The notes beneath the pieces were generated by a model. It ran no database searches, was not told where the DNA came from, and saw only the letters and a list, made by a program, of their open reading frames with translations. This document shows positions 1 to 7,372 of a stretch of 64,000 nt of DNA, piece after piece. A program made the position numbers and the translations under genes. The stretch covers positions 1 through 64,000 of the forward strand of contig NZ_JNZY01000002.1 in NCBI RefSeq assembly GCF_000717655.1, read 5' to 3'. Numbering within the stretch: position 1 is the stretch's first letter; each line of letters starts with the position of its first letter. This stretch comes from Streptomyces katrae. GTDB lineage: Bacteria; Actinomycetota; Actinomycetes; Streptomycetales; Streptomycetaceae.

Positions 1-25
1 CCTTTGGCTCCCAGGAGTCAAAGGG
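1..25. terminator. Hairpin at the window edge
   Basis: CCTTTGGCTCC and GGAGTCAAAGG form an 11-bp inverted repeat with one mismatch and a very short loop. It is followed by a G-rich stretch rather than a T-run. It probably ends a gene lying left of the window. The call is inferred from structure only. Confidence 0.4.
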
Positions 26-140
26 GGAGCATTCCTCACATCGTTGACCTGCCAGAACATCCGAATCGAGGTCGCGTGCACGTTAGGGTCCGCTTAAGGA
101 TCGGTTCGAGCAGCTCAGCGGCGTTCGGGGCGCCTTTGGC

Positions 141-1472
141 GTGATCCGCATGCGAGATGCGGCGGTGCGGGTCAGGGGCGGGATGCTCGGCGGGGCGGGG
201 TTGGTGGCGCTGCTGTGGGCGGCCCAGGTGCGTCCCTCCGCCCGGCTCGACGCGCTGTTCGCGACCGCCGCCCACCTGACCGGGCTGCTCGCCGGGTACG
301 GCGTGCTGGTGCTGCTCTACCTGATGGCCCGGGTGCCCGCCGTCGAGCACGGGGTCGGCGCCGACCGGCTCGCCCGCTGGCATGCGCTGGGCGGCCGGCA
401 CGTGCTGCTGCTCTGCTTAGGGCACGCGCTCTTCGCGCTGTGCGGATACGCCGCCCACCAGGGCGTCGACGTGGTCTGCGCCGTCCGGGAGCTGTTCCGC
501 TACCCCGCGGTGGCCGCCGCCTTCGCCGGGACGGCCCTGCTGGCCGCCGTCGGGGTGACCTCGGCCCGGGCCGTACGCCGCCGGGTCAGCCACGAAACCT
601 GGCGCGGGGTGCACCTTCTCGTCTACCTCGCCGCCTCCCTGGCCTTCGGCCACCAGCTCGCGGGGCCCGATCTGGCCGTGGCCGGCTGGTTCTGGGCCCT
701 CGCCCACGCCACCGTCGCCGTCCTGCTGGTCTGGTACCGGGCCGTGGTCCCCGTACGGCAGGCCCTGCGGCACGCGCTGCGGGTGGCCGAGGTACGGATC
801 GAGGGGCCCGGGGTGGTCTCCCTCGTCGTGTACGGGGAGCACGTGGGGAACTGCGCGCGAAACCGGGCCAGTTCCTGCGCTGGCGGTTCTCCCCCGGCTA
901 CCGCTGGGAGGTGCCCCCAGCAGCGCCGGCTGTGGCACACCGCCCTGCCCTTCTCGCTGTCCGCGCCGGTCCGCGGCCACGCCCTGCGGATCACCGTGAA
1001 GGCGCTCGGCGGGCACTCCCGCCGGATCCGCCGGCTGCGCCCCGGGACCAGGGTCATCGCCACCGGGCCGTTCGGGGCGCTCACCGCCGCCCGGCGGACG
1101 CGGCCCAAGGTGCTGCTGATCGCGGGCGGGGTCGGCATCACGCCGATGCGGGCGCTGTTCGAGACGCTGCCCGGCGGGCCGGGGGAGATCACCCTGCTCT
1201 ACCGGGCCGGGGCCGAGGAGCACCTGGTCCTGCGGTCCGAGCTGGAGGCCATCGCCGCCGAGCGGCAGGCCGGGCTGCACTACCTGCTCGGTTCCTCGGA
1301 TGCCGCATACGATCCGCTGGCCCCGCAGGCGCTGCTCGCGCTGGTGCCGGACCTGACCGAGCACGACGTGTACCCCTGCGGGCCGCCGGGGATGGCCGGG
1401 GCGACGCAGCGCGCGCTGCTGCGCGCCGGGGTGCCGGCCGGACGCATCCATTCCGAGTGCTTCAGCTTCTGA
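141..1472 (+). CDS. Ferric-reductase-like transmembrane flavoprotein, internally scrambled
   Basis: The 443-residue protein begins with about six hydrophobic helices (residues 14-205), as in ferric reductase/NADPH-oxidase-type haem membrane proteins. A cytoplasmic ferredoxin-reductase-like module follows, with a flavin-binding PFSLS motif near residue 270, a nucleotide-binding GGVGITPM motif near 330 and CGPPGM near 411. Such proteins move electrons from NAD(P)H through FAD and haem to an acceptor across the membrane. The start is GTG at 141; ATG at 150 is an alternative. Between nt 845 and 929 the family-like sequence (GELRAKPGQFLRWRF) lies in another frame. The annotated frame there reads an unrelated Arg/Ser/Cys-rich stretch of about 29 residues, then returns to family sequence at LWHTALPFSLS. 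Two compensating frame changes and a repeat insertion explain this, so flavin binding is probably lost. Confidence 0.7.
   Translation: MIRMRDAAVRVRGGMLGGAGLVALLWAAQVRPSARLDALFATAAHLTGLLAGYGVLVLLYLMARVPAVEHGVGADRLARWHALGGRHVLLLCLGHALFALCGYAAHQGVDVVCAVRELFRYPAVAAAFAGTALLAAVGVTSARAVRRRVSHETWRGVHLLVYLAASLAFGHQLAGPDLAVAGWFWALAHATVAVLLVWYRAVVPVRQALRHALRVAEVRIEGPGVVSLVVYGEHVGNCARNRASSCAGGSPPATAGRCPQQRRLWHTALPFSLSAPVRGHALRITVKALGGHSRRIRRLRPGTRVIATGPFGALTAARRTRPKVLLIAGGVGITPMRALFETLPGGPGEITLLYRAGAEEHLVLRSELEAIAAERQAGLHYLLGSSDAAYDPLAPQALLALVPDLTEHDVYPCGPPGMAGATQRALLRAGVPAGRIHSECFSF
889..920. repeat. Interspersed palindromic Streptomyces mini-repeat inside a gene
   Basis: The stretch CTCCCCCGGCTACCGCTGGG continues as AGGTGCCCCCAG. 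It resembles, from memory, a short repeat (CCCCCAGCTACCGCTGGGAGG type) found many times between genes in Streptomyces genomes. Here it lies inside the ferric-reductase-like gene, between the codons for RWRF and LWHT. It coincides with one of the two frame disturbances. Confidence 0.55.
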
Positions 1473-1502
1473 TCCGACCTGCTTCCGAGAGGCCGCCGCG
1501 CC

Positions 1503-1784
1503 ATGCGCCATCCGCTGCACGTCCCCCTGTCCGTACCGGTCGGGGCCGCCGCCCCCGCGCCCACGGCCCGGCACCGGGGGCCCCGCCGGCCCTCCGCGCT
1601 GCGGGCGGGCGCGGCCGCGCTGGCCTCCGTACCGCCCGCTCGACGGCTCGCGGCCGGGCTGGGGCTGGTCAGCGTGCTGGCCGCGACCGTGCTGACGGCG
1701 ACGGTGGACCCGGCCGCTCCGGCGGCTCCGGACCGGGTGCCGGGCCGGGAAAGCTCAACCTTTGCGCAAGTTTCCGGGGATTGA
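1503..1784 (+). CDS. Small hypothetical membrane-anchored protein
   Basis: This 93-residue frame starts 30 bases after the ferric-reductase-like gene on the same strand. It has an Ala/Pro/Arg-rich N-terminus, one hydrophobic segment (about residues 50-68, LAAGLGLVSVLAATVLTATV) and a short tail. In related Streptomyces a small FMN-binding or ApbE-type gene often follows such a reductase. No FMN-binding motif is visible here, so this may be a remnant or a chance frame. Confidence 0.3.
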   Translation: MRHPLHVPLSVPVGAAAPAPTARHRGPRRPSALRAGAAALASVPPARRLAAGLGLVSVLAATVLTATVDPAAPAAPDRVPGRESSTFAQVSGD

Positions 1785-1821
1785 TGGGCCCTGCACCGAC
1801 CGGCTTCATAGGGTCGTGGGC

Positions 1822-2598
1822 GTGCCTGACATATCAACGACCATGATCATCGTGCTGTGCGTGGCCGCCGCCGCGGCCGGCTGGATCGACGCGGTGGTGG
1901 GCGGCGGCGGGCTGCTGCTCCTGCCCGCCCTGCTCCTCGGCCTGCCGAACGCCCACCCCGCCGCCGTGCTCGGCACCAACAAGGCCGTGGCCATCGTCGG
2001 CACCACGGGCGCGGCGGTGACGTACGTGCGCAAGGCCCCGGTGGACGTGAAGCTCGCCGTCCGGATCGGCCTGGCCGCGCTCGCCGGCTCCATGGGCGGT
2101 GCCGCGCTGGCCGGCGGGATCAGCAAGGACGCCCTCCGCCCGCTGATCATGGGGGTGCTCGTGGTCGTCGCGGGCGTCGTGATCTTCAAGCCGGGCTTCG
2201 GTACCGCCCCCTCGACCGCGCCCGTCAGCCGGCAGCGGGTGCTGCTCGCCATCGGACTCGCCGGCCTCGGCATCGGCTTCTACGACGGGCTCATCGGGCC
2301 CGGCACCGGCACCTTCCTGGTGCTCGCCCTCACGGCGCTGCTCCACCTCGACCTGGTCACCGCATCCGCCACCGCCAAGATCGTCAACTGCTGCACGAAC
2401 GCCGGGGCGCTCGCGATGTTCGCGTACCAGGGCATGGTGCTGTGGCAGCTGGCCGCGCTGATGGCGGTGTTCAACCTGGCCGGAGGCATGATCGGGGCCC
2501 GGATGGCACTGAAGAAGGGGAGCGGGTTCGTCCGCGGCGTACTGCTGACCGTCGTGGGCGCGCTGGTGATCAAGCTCGGTCTGGAGCAGTGGGGCTGA
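1822..2598 (+). CDS. TauE/SafE family sulfite/anion exporter
   Basis: The 258-residue integral membrane protein has about eight hydrophobic segments. It carries the family hallmarks: an N-terminal GWIDAVVGGGGLLLLPALL block, a GTNKAVAIVGT motif, and an internal repeat of the first half with GFYDGLIGPGTGTFL near residue 155 and ATAKIVNCCTNAGAL near 185. TauE/SafE proteins are thought to export sulfite or organosulfonates; the substrate here is unknown. I place the start at GTG 1822 (MPDISTT), just before the first helix. Frames further upstream would add a non-family leader. It converges with the sortase gene, separated by 17 bases. Confidence 0.85.
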   Translation: MPDISTTMIIVLCVAAAAAGWIDAVVGGGGLLLLPALLLGLPNAHPAAVLGTNKAVAIVGTTGAAVTYVRKAPVDVKLAVRIGLAALAGSMGGAALAGGISKDALRPLIMGVLVVVAGVVIFKPGFGTAPSTAPVSRQRVLLAIGLAGLGIGFYDGLIGPGTGTFLVLALTALLHLDLVTASATAKIVNCCTNAGALAMFAYQGMVLWQLAALMAVFNLAGGMIGARMALKKGSGFVRGVLLTVVGALVIKLGLEQWG

Positions 2599-2615
2599 CC
2601 GCTCCCCGCTCCCCG

Positions 2616-3236
2616 CTAGTACGTGCCGGTGAGGTGGGCGAAGACGACCACGTTGCCCTGGTAGCCGGTACGGGGCGAGAAGCCCCCGCCGCAGGTGATC
2701 ACCCGGAGCTCGGCGCGCGGAGAGGGCCCGTACACGCGGGTGTCCGGAAAGCGCTCGGCTTCGTAGACCTCGACCGCGTGGACGGTGAACACGGCCGTAC
2801 GTCCATCCGCGCGCGGCACCTCGATGGCTGCCCCGCGGTGCAGCGCGCCCAGGTGGTAGAACACCGCCGGGCCGGCGGCGTGGTCGACGTGCCCGACGAC
2901 GACGGCCGTGCCGACGGCGCCGGGCGTGGTGCCGTCGCGGTACCAGCCCGCCAGGTCGCGGCGGGCGGGCGGGGGCACCTCGATGCTGCCGTCCCGCCCC
3001 AGGCCGAGTCCGGTCAGGGGGGCGTCGACCCGGATGGACGGGATCCGGATCCGGGTCGGCGGCGATCCGGGGAGCGGGGCGATGCTGCCGGGGTAGCCCA
3101 CCCGGTTGCTCAGCGCCTCTGCGGGGGAGGGCAGCGGGGGCCCGACGGACTGGCCGGATCCGCTGCCGACGAGCCAGATGCCGACGCAGGCGGTGAGCGC
3201 GACGAGCCCGCCGCGTCCGGCCTGGCCTCTGCCCAT
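2616..3236 (-). CDS. Class F sortase
   Basis: The 206-residue protein has an N-terminal hydrophobic anchor (about residues 9-26), a Pro-rich linker and a sortase domain. The catalytic His lies in VVGHVD, the Cys in VITCGG, and an Arg follows in GGFSPRTGYQGN. The RIPSIRVDAPL opening is typical of actinobacterial class F sortases. These are extracytoplasmic transpeptidases anchored in the membrane. ATG at 3236 gives the usual length, and frames upstream of it are Arg/Pro-rich noise. The secreted protein gene lies 139 bases upstream on the same strand, a pairing I recall from other Streptomyces. No LPXTG-type substrate is encoded in the window. Confidence 0.85.
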   Translation of the reverse strand: MGRGQAGRGGLVALTACVGIWLVGSGSGQSVGPPLPSPAEALSNRVGYPGSIAPLPGSPPTRIRIPSIRVDAPLTGLGLGRDGSIEVPPPARRDLAGWYRDGTTPGAVGTAVVVGHVDHAAGPAVFYHLGALHRGAAIEVPRADGRTAVFTVHAVEVYEAERFPDTRVYGPSPRAELRVITCGGGFSPRTGYQGNVVVFAHLTGTY

Positions 3237-3375
3237 GGGTGCCCCCTGGCTGTGTTCCGGGTCCGTGTTCCGTGTGGCAGGCCGTCGCCCGGCCCCGCGA
3301 ACGGGGGGACCTCGCGGGGCGGGCGACGGGGGACGGTACCGGTCGGACCGCGGCCGCAGCCGCGGTGGGCGCCCG

Positions 3376-3918
3376 TCAGCTCCGCGTGCCGCTCGCCCGG
3401 CGACGCAGGAGCCAGGTACCGCCGACGGCGGCCGCGGCCAGCACGGCCGCTCCCGCCGTGATCTTGGTGGGGTCGACGGTGGAGGTCGTCCCGCCACCCA
3501 CCCCCGTGCGGACGTGGCCCTGCGGGCCGCGTTCGGTGACGACCAGATCGCCGGTGGCGAACTTGCCGTCGGCGCAGGTCGCGCCGATGTTGTAGGTGCC
3601 GGGACGTGTGCCGCGGGCGATCTGGAACTGCCCGATGACCACCTCTTTGTGGGTGCCGGGCACCAGCTTGAAGCGGCCGCCGCCGACCGTGGTGGCATCG
3701 CCGTCGGCATGGCTCCCCGGGCCGCACGCGGTGGTGTTCACGGTGACGCTGGCCCCGGGGGCTGCGGATTTCGGCCACACCTCCAGCTTCGCGAAGTCGC
3801 CGGGCGCGAAGCCCGCCGTGCCGAGCTCCGCGGCGGCCACCACGCCGGCGACCGGGCCGGTGAACGCGGCGGCGGTCAGCATGGCGGCGGTGAGCACATG
3901 GGCGGTGCGTCGGCGCAT
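3376..3918 (-). CDS. Secreted protein with C-terminal membrane anchor, sortase partner
   Basis: The 180-residue protein has a Sec-type signal peptide (RRR, a hydrophobic core to about residue 28, AAA end). An Ig-like beta-rich region of about 100 residues contains two cysteines (TACGPG and ATCADG), probably a disulfide. A low-complexity linker, a C-terminal hydrophobic helix (about 151-168) and an LLRRRASGTRS tail follow. This looks like a cell-wall sorting signal without a recognisable LPXTG pentapeptide. The gene is immediately upstream of the class F sortase gene in the same direction, so the two may act together at the envelope. The function is unknown. Confidence 0.75.
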   Translation of the reverse strand: MRRRTAHVLTAAMLTAAAFTGPVAGVVAAAELGTAGFAPGDFAKLEVWPKSAAPGASVTVNTTACGPGSHADGDATTVGGGRFKLVPGTHKEVVIGQFQIARGTRPGTYNIGATCADGKFATGDLVVTERGPQGHVRTGVGGGTTSTVDPTKITAGAAVLAAAAVGGTWLLRRRASGTRS

Positions 3919-4050
3919 GGGGACTCCTGGAGACGCGGGGTCGTGTTCCCGAGGAAACCCGGCCGGGCCGCGGCCCGCCTGCTGATGTCTCGTCAGATCT
4001 GCTCGGCGGCCGGCCGTTGCCGCAGGTCAAGGCGCCTGAATACGGCCGTT

Positions 4051-4372
4051 CAGGCGACCCACCCCGTCCGGGTGAGGCCGGGCCCGGAGCGGGCCCGAGC
4101 GGGGCTCGGCCCCCGGGCAGCGTCACCGTCGCCGCCGCGCCCGGGTTGGACAGCGTCGCCCGCGCCCCGATCACCGTCGGCTTGTACGACGTCCTTCACG
4201 TCCACCGGGGCAGCCCGCCGGCCCCACCTCCGGTGCGTTCTCCAGCGGCTGCGACGGGGGCTCGCGGGTGCCGACCGGCTTGCCCGGCGCCGCGGGGGTG
4301 GTGTGGTCGGTCCACAGCGGCCAGAGCGACTCGAGCGAGGACGGCGGTGAGCTGTCGGGTGGTGCGCTTCAT
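4051..4372 (-). pseudogene. Decayed secreted-protein gene
   Basis: Reading from ATG 4372 gives a plausible signal start (MKRTTRQLTAVLA). Protein-like sequence then continues only by changing frame: DHTTPAAPGKPVGTREPP, then PVDVKDVV, then TVIGARATLSNPGAAATVTL near nt 4150. No single frame covers the whole region. This pattern suggests a small secreted Pro/Ala-rich protein gene broken by at least two frameshifts. The stretch 3919-4050 and the stretch 4373-4537 hold no gene I can support. Confidence 0.45.
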
Positions 4373-4537
4373 CGGGGGCCAAAGAGGTCTGGGAGAGGAC
4401 GGACCGACGGTAGACGGCCGCGGTCACGGCCACCGGGAGGTTGTGTCACAGCGGTGCGTACGGTGGAAGCGCGCAGGCAGACTCGGGACCGAAGTCCCGG
4501 ACCGCGCGCTGTCCGCCGTAACCGAGGGAGGGCTCCC

Positions 4538-4909
4538 GTGACATCAGCCGATCGGCCATCGCCGCCCCAGCCGGCACCGGATCCGGTGCCCGGGGTGCTC
4601 ACCGTGCTGACCACGGTCGACTCGGCGGAGGCGGCCGCGGCGCTCGCCCGCGGCGCGGTGGAGGCGCGGCTGGCCGCGTGCGCGCAGATCTCCGGGCCGG
4701 TGACCTCGGTCTACCACTGGAAGGACGCGCTGGAGACCTCCCAGGAGTGGCAGGTGCTGTTCAAGACCACCACGGCCGCGTACCCGGCCCTGGAGGCCCG
4801 GCTGACCGCCGATCACCCGTACGACACACCGGAGATCCTCGCCACCCCGGTGGTGCGGGGCGGCGCGGACTACCTGGCGTGGCTCGCGAGCGAGGTGACG
4901 GCCGGATGA
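4538..4909 (+). CDS. cutA: CutA-like divalent cation tolerance protein
   Basis: The 123-residue protein carries the CutA1 pattern: VLTTVDSAEAAAALARGAVE, LAACAQI, SVYHWKDALE, EWQVLFKTT and HPYDTPEI in order, as in the small trimeric ferredoxin-like-fold family. CutA was linked to copper tolerance in E. coli, but its biochemical role remains uncertain. GTG at 4538 has a strong GAGGGAGG ribosome site just upstream. The 20-residue Pro-rich leader before VPGVLTV is longer than in most homologues. The stop overlaps the next gene's ATG (ATGA at 4906-4909), so the two are probably co-translated. Confidence 0.9.
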   Translation: MTSADRPSPPQPAPDPVPGVLTVLTTVDSAEAAAALARGAVEARLAACAQISGPVTSVYHWKDALETSQEWQVLFKTTTAAYPALEARLTADHPYDTPEILATPVVRGGADYLAWLASEVTAG

Positions 4910-7338
4910 CCGCCGAGCTCCCCTTCTTCGTGTACGGGACCCTGCGCCCGGGGGAGGTCAACCACGCCCTGTTCCTGCGGGGCCGCACGGCCGCCGAGGA
5001 GCCCGCGCGGCTCCCGGACGCGCTCCTCTACGACGGTCCCGGCTACCCGTACGCCGTCCAGCACCCGGGAGCGGAGATCGTCGGCGAGCTGGTCACCCCG
5101 GCGCCCGGCACGTACGGGAGGCTCCTGGCCGAACTGGACCGGCTGGAGGAGTACCACGGCCCCGACCGGCCGCTGAACGTCTACGACCGGGTCCGCCGGG
5201 ACGCGGTCCGCCCGGACGGCACCCGGACCTCCGCCTGGGTCTACCTGGCGGCCCCGCTGCTGGCCCGCCGGCTGCGCGAGTCCGGCACCGAGATACCTGG
5301 CGGCGACTGGTTCGGACGACACACCCCCAGGGGGTGTCGTCAAAGTAGCGTCGTCCGCCCGTGAGGGCGGGGCCGGCGAGGTCTGGTGCGTGTGATCGCA
5401 AGGCGGAGGTGGGGGTCCCCCCGCCGAAGGCAGGGGGAGGAGGTTGCGCAGGCGCTGGCCGTACTGCTGGAGGACCCAGAGCTCCTCCTGGACCGCCGCC
5501 AGTTGCTCCGGCGGGGCCTGCGGGCCCAGGCGCGACATCGCGCCCTGGATCTCGTGGACCCGGCGGTCGACCGCGCGCAGCCGGACCTGGACCAGCTGGA
5601 CCCCCGCGTACACCTCGTCCACCGTCTTGGCGTGGATGGCCTCGACCGCCAGCTCGGTGACGAGCGCGCGGACCGTGTCGTTCGGCGCGGCGTCGCGGAC
5701 CCGGGCCAGGTAGTCGTCGGTGCCCAGGGAGGCGCCGCCCGCCGCCTGGATGGCCTCGCGGACCGCCGCGTACGGCGGGGCGGTGAACTCGTCCACCCCG
5801 TACGCGTCGAAGGCCGGGGAGACCAGGGCCGGCCGCTGCAGCGCCAGCTTGAGCAGCTCGCGCTCGGTGCGGTGCGCCGGGCTGCGCAGGTTCAGCGCCG
5901 GTCCGCCCGCCGCCGGGGCGGAAGGCGCCGGCGGCGCCTCGTACGACGCGTGCGAGGACCGGCCGCGGCCCTGCTGCTGGCCGCCGGGCTGGTTGCCCCG
6001 CTCCCGCGCCCAGCGCGCCAGCTGTGCGACCCGCTTGACCACGAACTGCTCGTCCCGGATGCCCAGCATCCCCGCCAGCTGGACCGCCGACTCGTGCTGG
6101 ATCGCGATGTTCTTGATGTTGGCGACGACCGGCGCCGCCTCGTCCAGCGCGGCCGCCCGGCCCGCCGGGTTCTCCAGGTTGTGCCGGGCCACGATGTGCC
6201 GCAGGGCGAACTCGAACAGCGGCGTCCGGGCCTCCACCAGCCCGGCCACGGCCGCGTCCCCCTGCGCCAGGCGCAGGTCGCACGGGTCCATGCCGCCGGG
6301 GGCGATGGTGATGGAGGTTTCGGCGGCGAACTTCTGGTCGTCCTCGAAGGCGCGCAGCGCGGCCTTCTGGCCGGCCGCGTCGCCGTCGAAGGTGAAGATC
6401 ACCTCGGCCGTCGCGTTGTCCATCAGCAGGCGGCGCAGGATCTTGATGTGGTCGCCGCCGAAGGCGGTGCCACAGGTCGCGATCGCGGTCGTGACCCCGG
6501 CCATGTGGCAGGCCATCACGTCCGTGTAGCCCTCGACCACCACGGCCCGCGAGGTCTTCGCGATCTCCTTCTTCGCCAGGTCGATGCCGTACAGCACCTG
6601 GGACTTCTTGTAGATCGCCGTCTCGGGCGTGTTGAGGTACTTCGGCCCGTTGTCGTCGTCGCGCAGCTTGCGCGCGCCGAAGCCGACCACCTCGCCGCTG
6701 ATGTCGCGGATCGGCCACATGAGCCGGCCGCGGAAGCGGTCGATGGGCTTGCCGCTGCGGCTGTCCTGGGCCAGGCCGGAGGTGATCAGCTCCTTGTCGC
6801 TGAAGCCCTTGCCGCGCAGGAAGCGCGTCAGGTGGTCCCAGCCGGCCGGGCTGTACCCGACGCTGAAGTGCTCGGCGGCGGCCTGGTCGAAGCCGCGCTC
6901 CGCCAGGAACCTGCGGCCGATCTCCGCCTCGGCGCTGCCCAGCTGCTCGACGTAGAACTGGGCGGCCGCCTTGTGCGCCTCGACGAGCCGGATGCGCTCG
7001 CCGCGGCCGCTGGTGCCGGCGGTATAGCCGCCCTCCTCGTACCGCAGCGTGATGCCGGCCTGTCCGGCGAGGCGCTCGACCGCTTCGGAGAACGACAGGT
7101 GGTCGATCTTCATGATGAAGTCGAGGGTGTCCCCGCCCGCCTGGCAGCCGAAGCAGTGGTAGAGACCCTTGCTGGGGCTGACCTGGAAGGACGGGGACTT
7201 CTCGTCGTGGAAGGGGCAGAGGCCCTTGAGGTTGCCGCCGCCCGCGTTGCGCAGTTGGAGGTAGTCGGAGACCACGGCGTCGATCGGGACCGCGTCCCGT
7301 ACCGCCTTCACGTCGTCGTCGTTGATCCGTCCTGCCAC
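4870..7338 (-). CDS. dnaG: DNA primase, with a read-through C-terminal extension
   Basis: DnaG makes RNA primers for replication. The N-terminal zinc-binding domain shows CPFHDEKSPSF and YHCFGCQAGGD (residues about 41-68). The catalytic core follows, with the TOPRIM VVVEGYTDV motif near 268 and the metal-binding FDGDAAGQ near 318. The C-terminal helicase-binding domain ends at QQYGQRLRN (residue 632). Streptomyces primases are normally about 635-640 residues. Here no stop follows: the frame enters an interspersed repeat (5404-5441) and runs another 190 residues antisense through the GGCT-like gene and into cutA, ending at 4870. The extension is low-complexity shadow sequence. The functional protein is residues 1 to about 632, and the native stop appears lost. 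The start is GTG at 7338, 34 bases after the upstream reductase gene. Confidence 0.93.
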   Translation of the reverse strand: MAGRINDDDVKAVRDAVPIDAVVSDYLQLRNAGGGNLKGLCPFHDEKSPSFQVSPSKGLYHCFGCQAGGDTLDFIMKIDHLSFSEAVERLAGQAGITLRYEEGGYTAGTSGRGERIRLVEAHKAAAQFYVEQLGSAEAEIGRRFLAERGFDQAAAEHFSVGYSPAGWDHLTRFLRGKGFSDKELITSGLAQDSRSGKPIDRFRGRLMWPIRDISGEVVGFGARKLRDDDNGPKYLNTPETAIYKKSQVLYGIDLAKKEIAKTSRAVVVEGYTDVMACHMAGVTTAIATCGTAFGGDHIKILRRLLMDNATAEVIFTFDGDAAGQKAALRAFEDDQKFAAETSITIAPGGMDPCDLRLAQGDAAVAGLVEARTPLFEFALRHIVARHNLENPAGRAAALDEAAPVVANIKNIAIQHESAVQLAGMLGIRDEQFVVKRVAQLARWARERGNQPGGQQQGRGRSSHASYEAPPAPSAPAAGGPALNLRSPAHRTERELLKLALQRPALVSPAFDAYGVDEFTAPPYAAVREAIQAAGGASLGTDDYLARVRDAAPNDTVRALVTELAVEAIHAKTVDEVYAGVQLVQVRLRAVDRRVHEIQGAMSRLGPQAPPEQLAAVQEELWVLQQYGQRLRNLLPLPSAGGPPPPPCDHTHQTSPAPPSRADDATLTTPPGGVSSEPVAARYLGAGLAQPAGQQRGRQVDPGGGPGAVRADRVPADPVVDVQRPVGAVVLLQPVQFGQEPPVRAGRRGDQLADDLRSRVLDGVRVAGTVVEERVREPRGLLGGRAAPQEQGVVDLPRAQGPVHEEGELGGHPAVTSLASHAR
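4906..5364 (+). CDS. Gamma-glutamylcyclotransferase-fold (AIG2/GGCT-like) protein
   Basis: The 152-residue protein opens with FFVYGTLRPGEVNHALF, the YGTLR motif that binds the gamma-glutamyl group in GGCT-like folds. A conserved acidic stretch (LAELDRLEEYHG) holds the likely catalytic Glu, and a DRVRRDAVRPDGT..AWVYLA core follows. Members cleave or rearrange gamma-glutamyl amines; the substrate here cannot be told. It overlaps cutA by four bases. After the family-like GGDWFGR the last residues (HTPRGCRQSSVVRP) are encoded by an interspersed repeat, so the original stop has apparently been replaced. The whole gene is also covered antisense by the extended dnaG frame. Confidence 0.8.
   Translation: MTAELPFFVYGTLRPGEVNHALFLRGRTAAEEPARLPDALLYDGPGYPYAVQHPGAEIVGELVTPAPGTYGRLLAELDRLEEYHGPDRPLNVYDRVRRDAVRPDGTRTSAWVYLAAPLLARRLRESGTEIPGGDWFGRHTPRGCRQSSVVRP
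5316..5362. repeat. Interspersed Streptomyces repeat (GGGTGTCGTCAAAGTAGCGTC type)
   Basis: GACGACACACCCCCAGGGGG continues as TGTCGTCAAAGTAGCGTCGTCCGCCCG, and its first half is an inverted repeat. From memory this element is scattered between genes in many Streptomyces genomes. A second, diverged copy lies at 57321-57348 in this window. This copy forms the 3' end of the GGCT-like gene. Confidence 0.65.
5404..5441. repeat. Interspersed Streptomyces repeat (GGGGGTCCCCCC type) at the dnaG end
   Basis: GGAGGTGGGGGTCCCCCCGC then CGAAGGCAGGGGGAGG is an inverted-repeat element of a kind I recall as very abundant in Streptomyces intergenic DNA. It starts directly after the last family-like DnaG codons (QQYGQRLRN). 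The repeat supplies the codons for LLPLPSAGGPPPPP in the DnaG frame. Confidence 0.6.
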
Positions 7339-7372
7339 CCGTGAAGTCTACGGCCGGACGCCGACAAACCCG

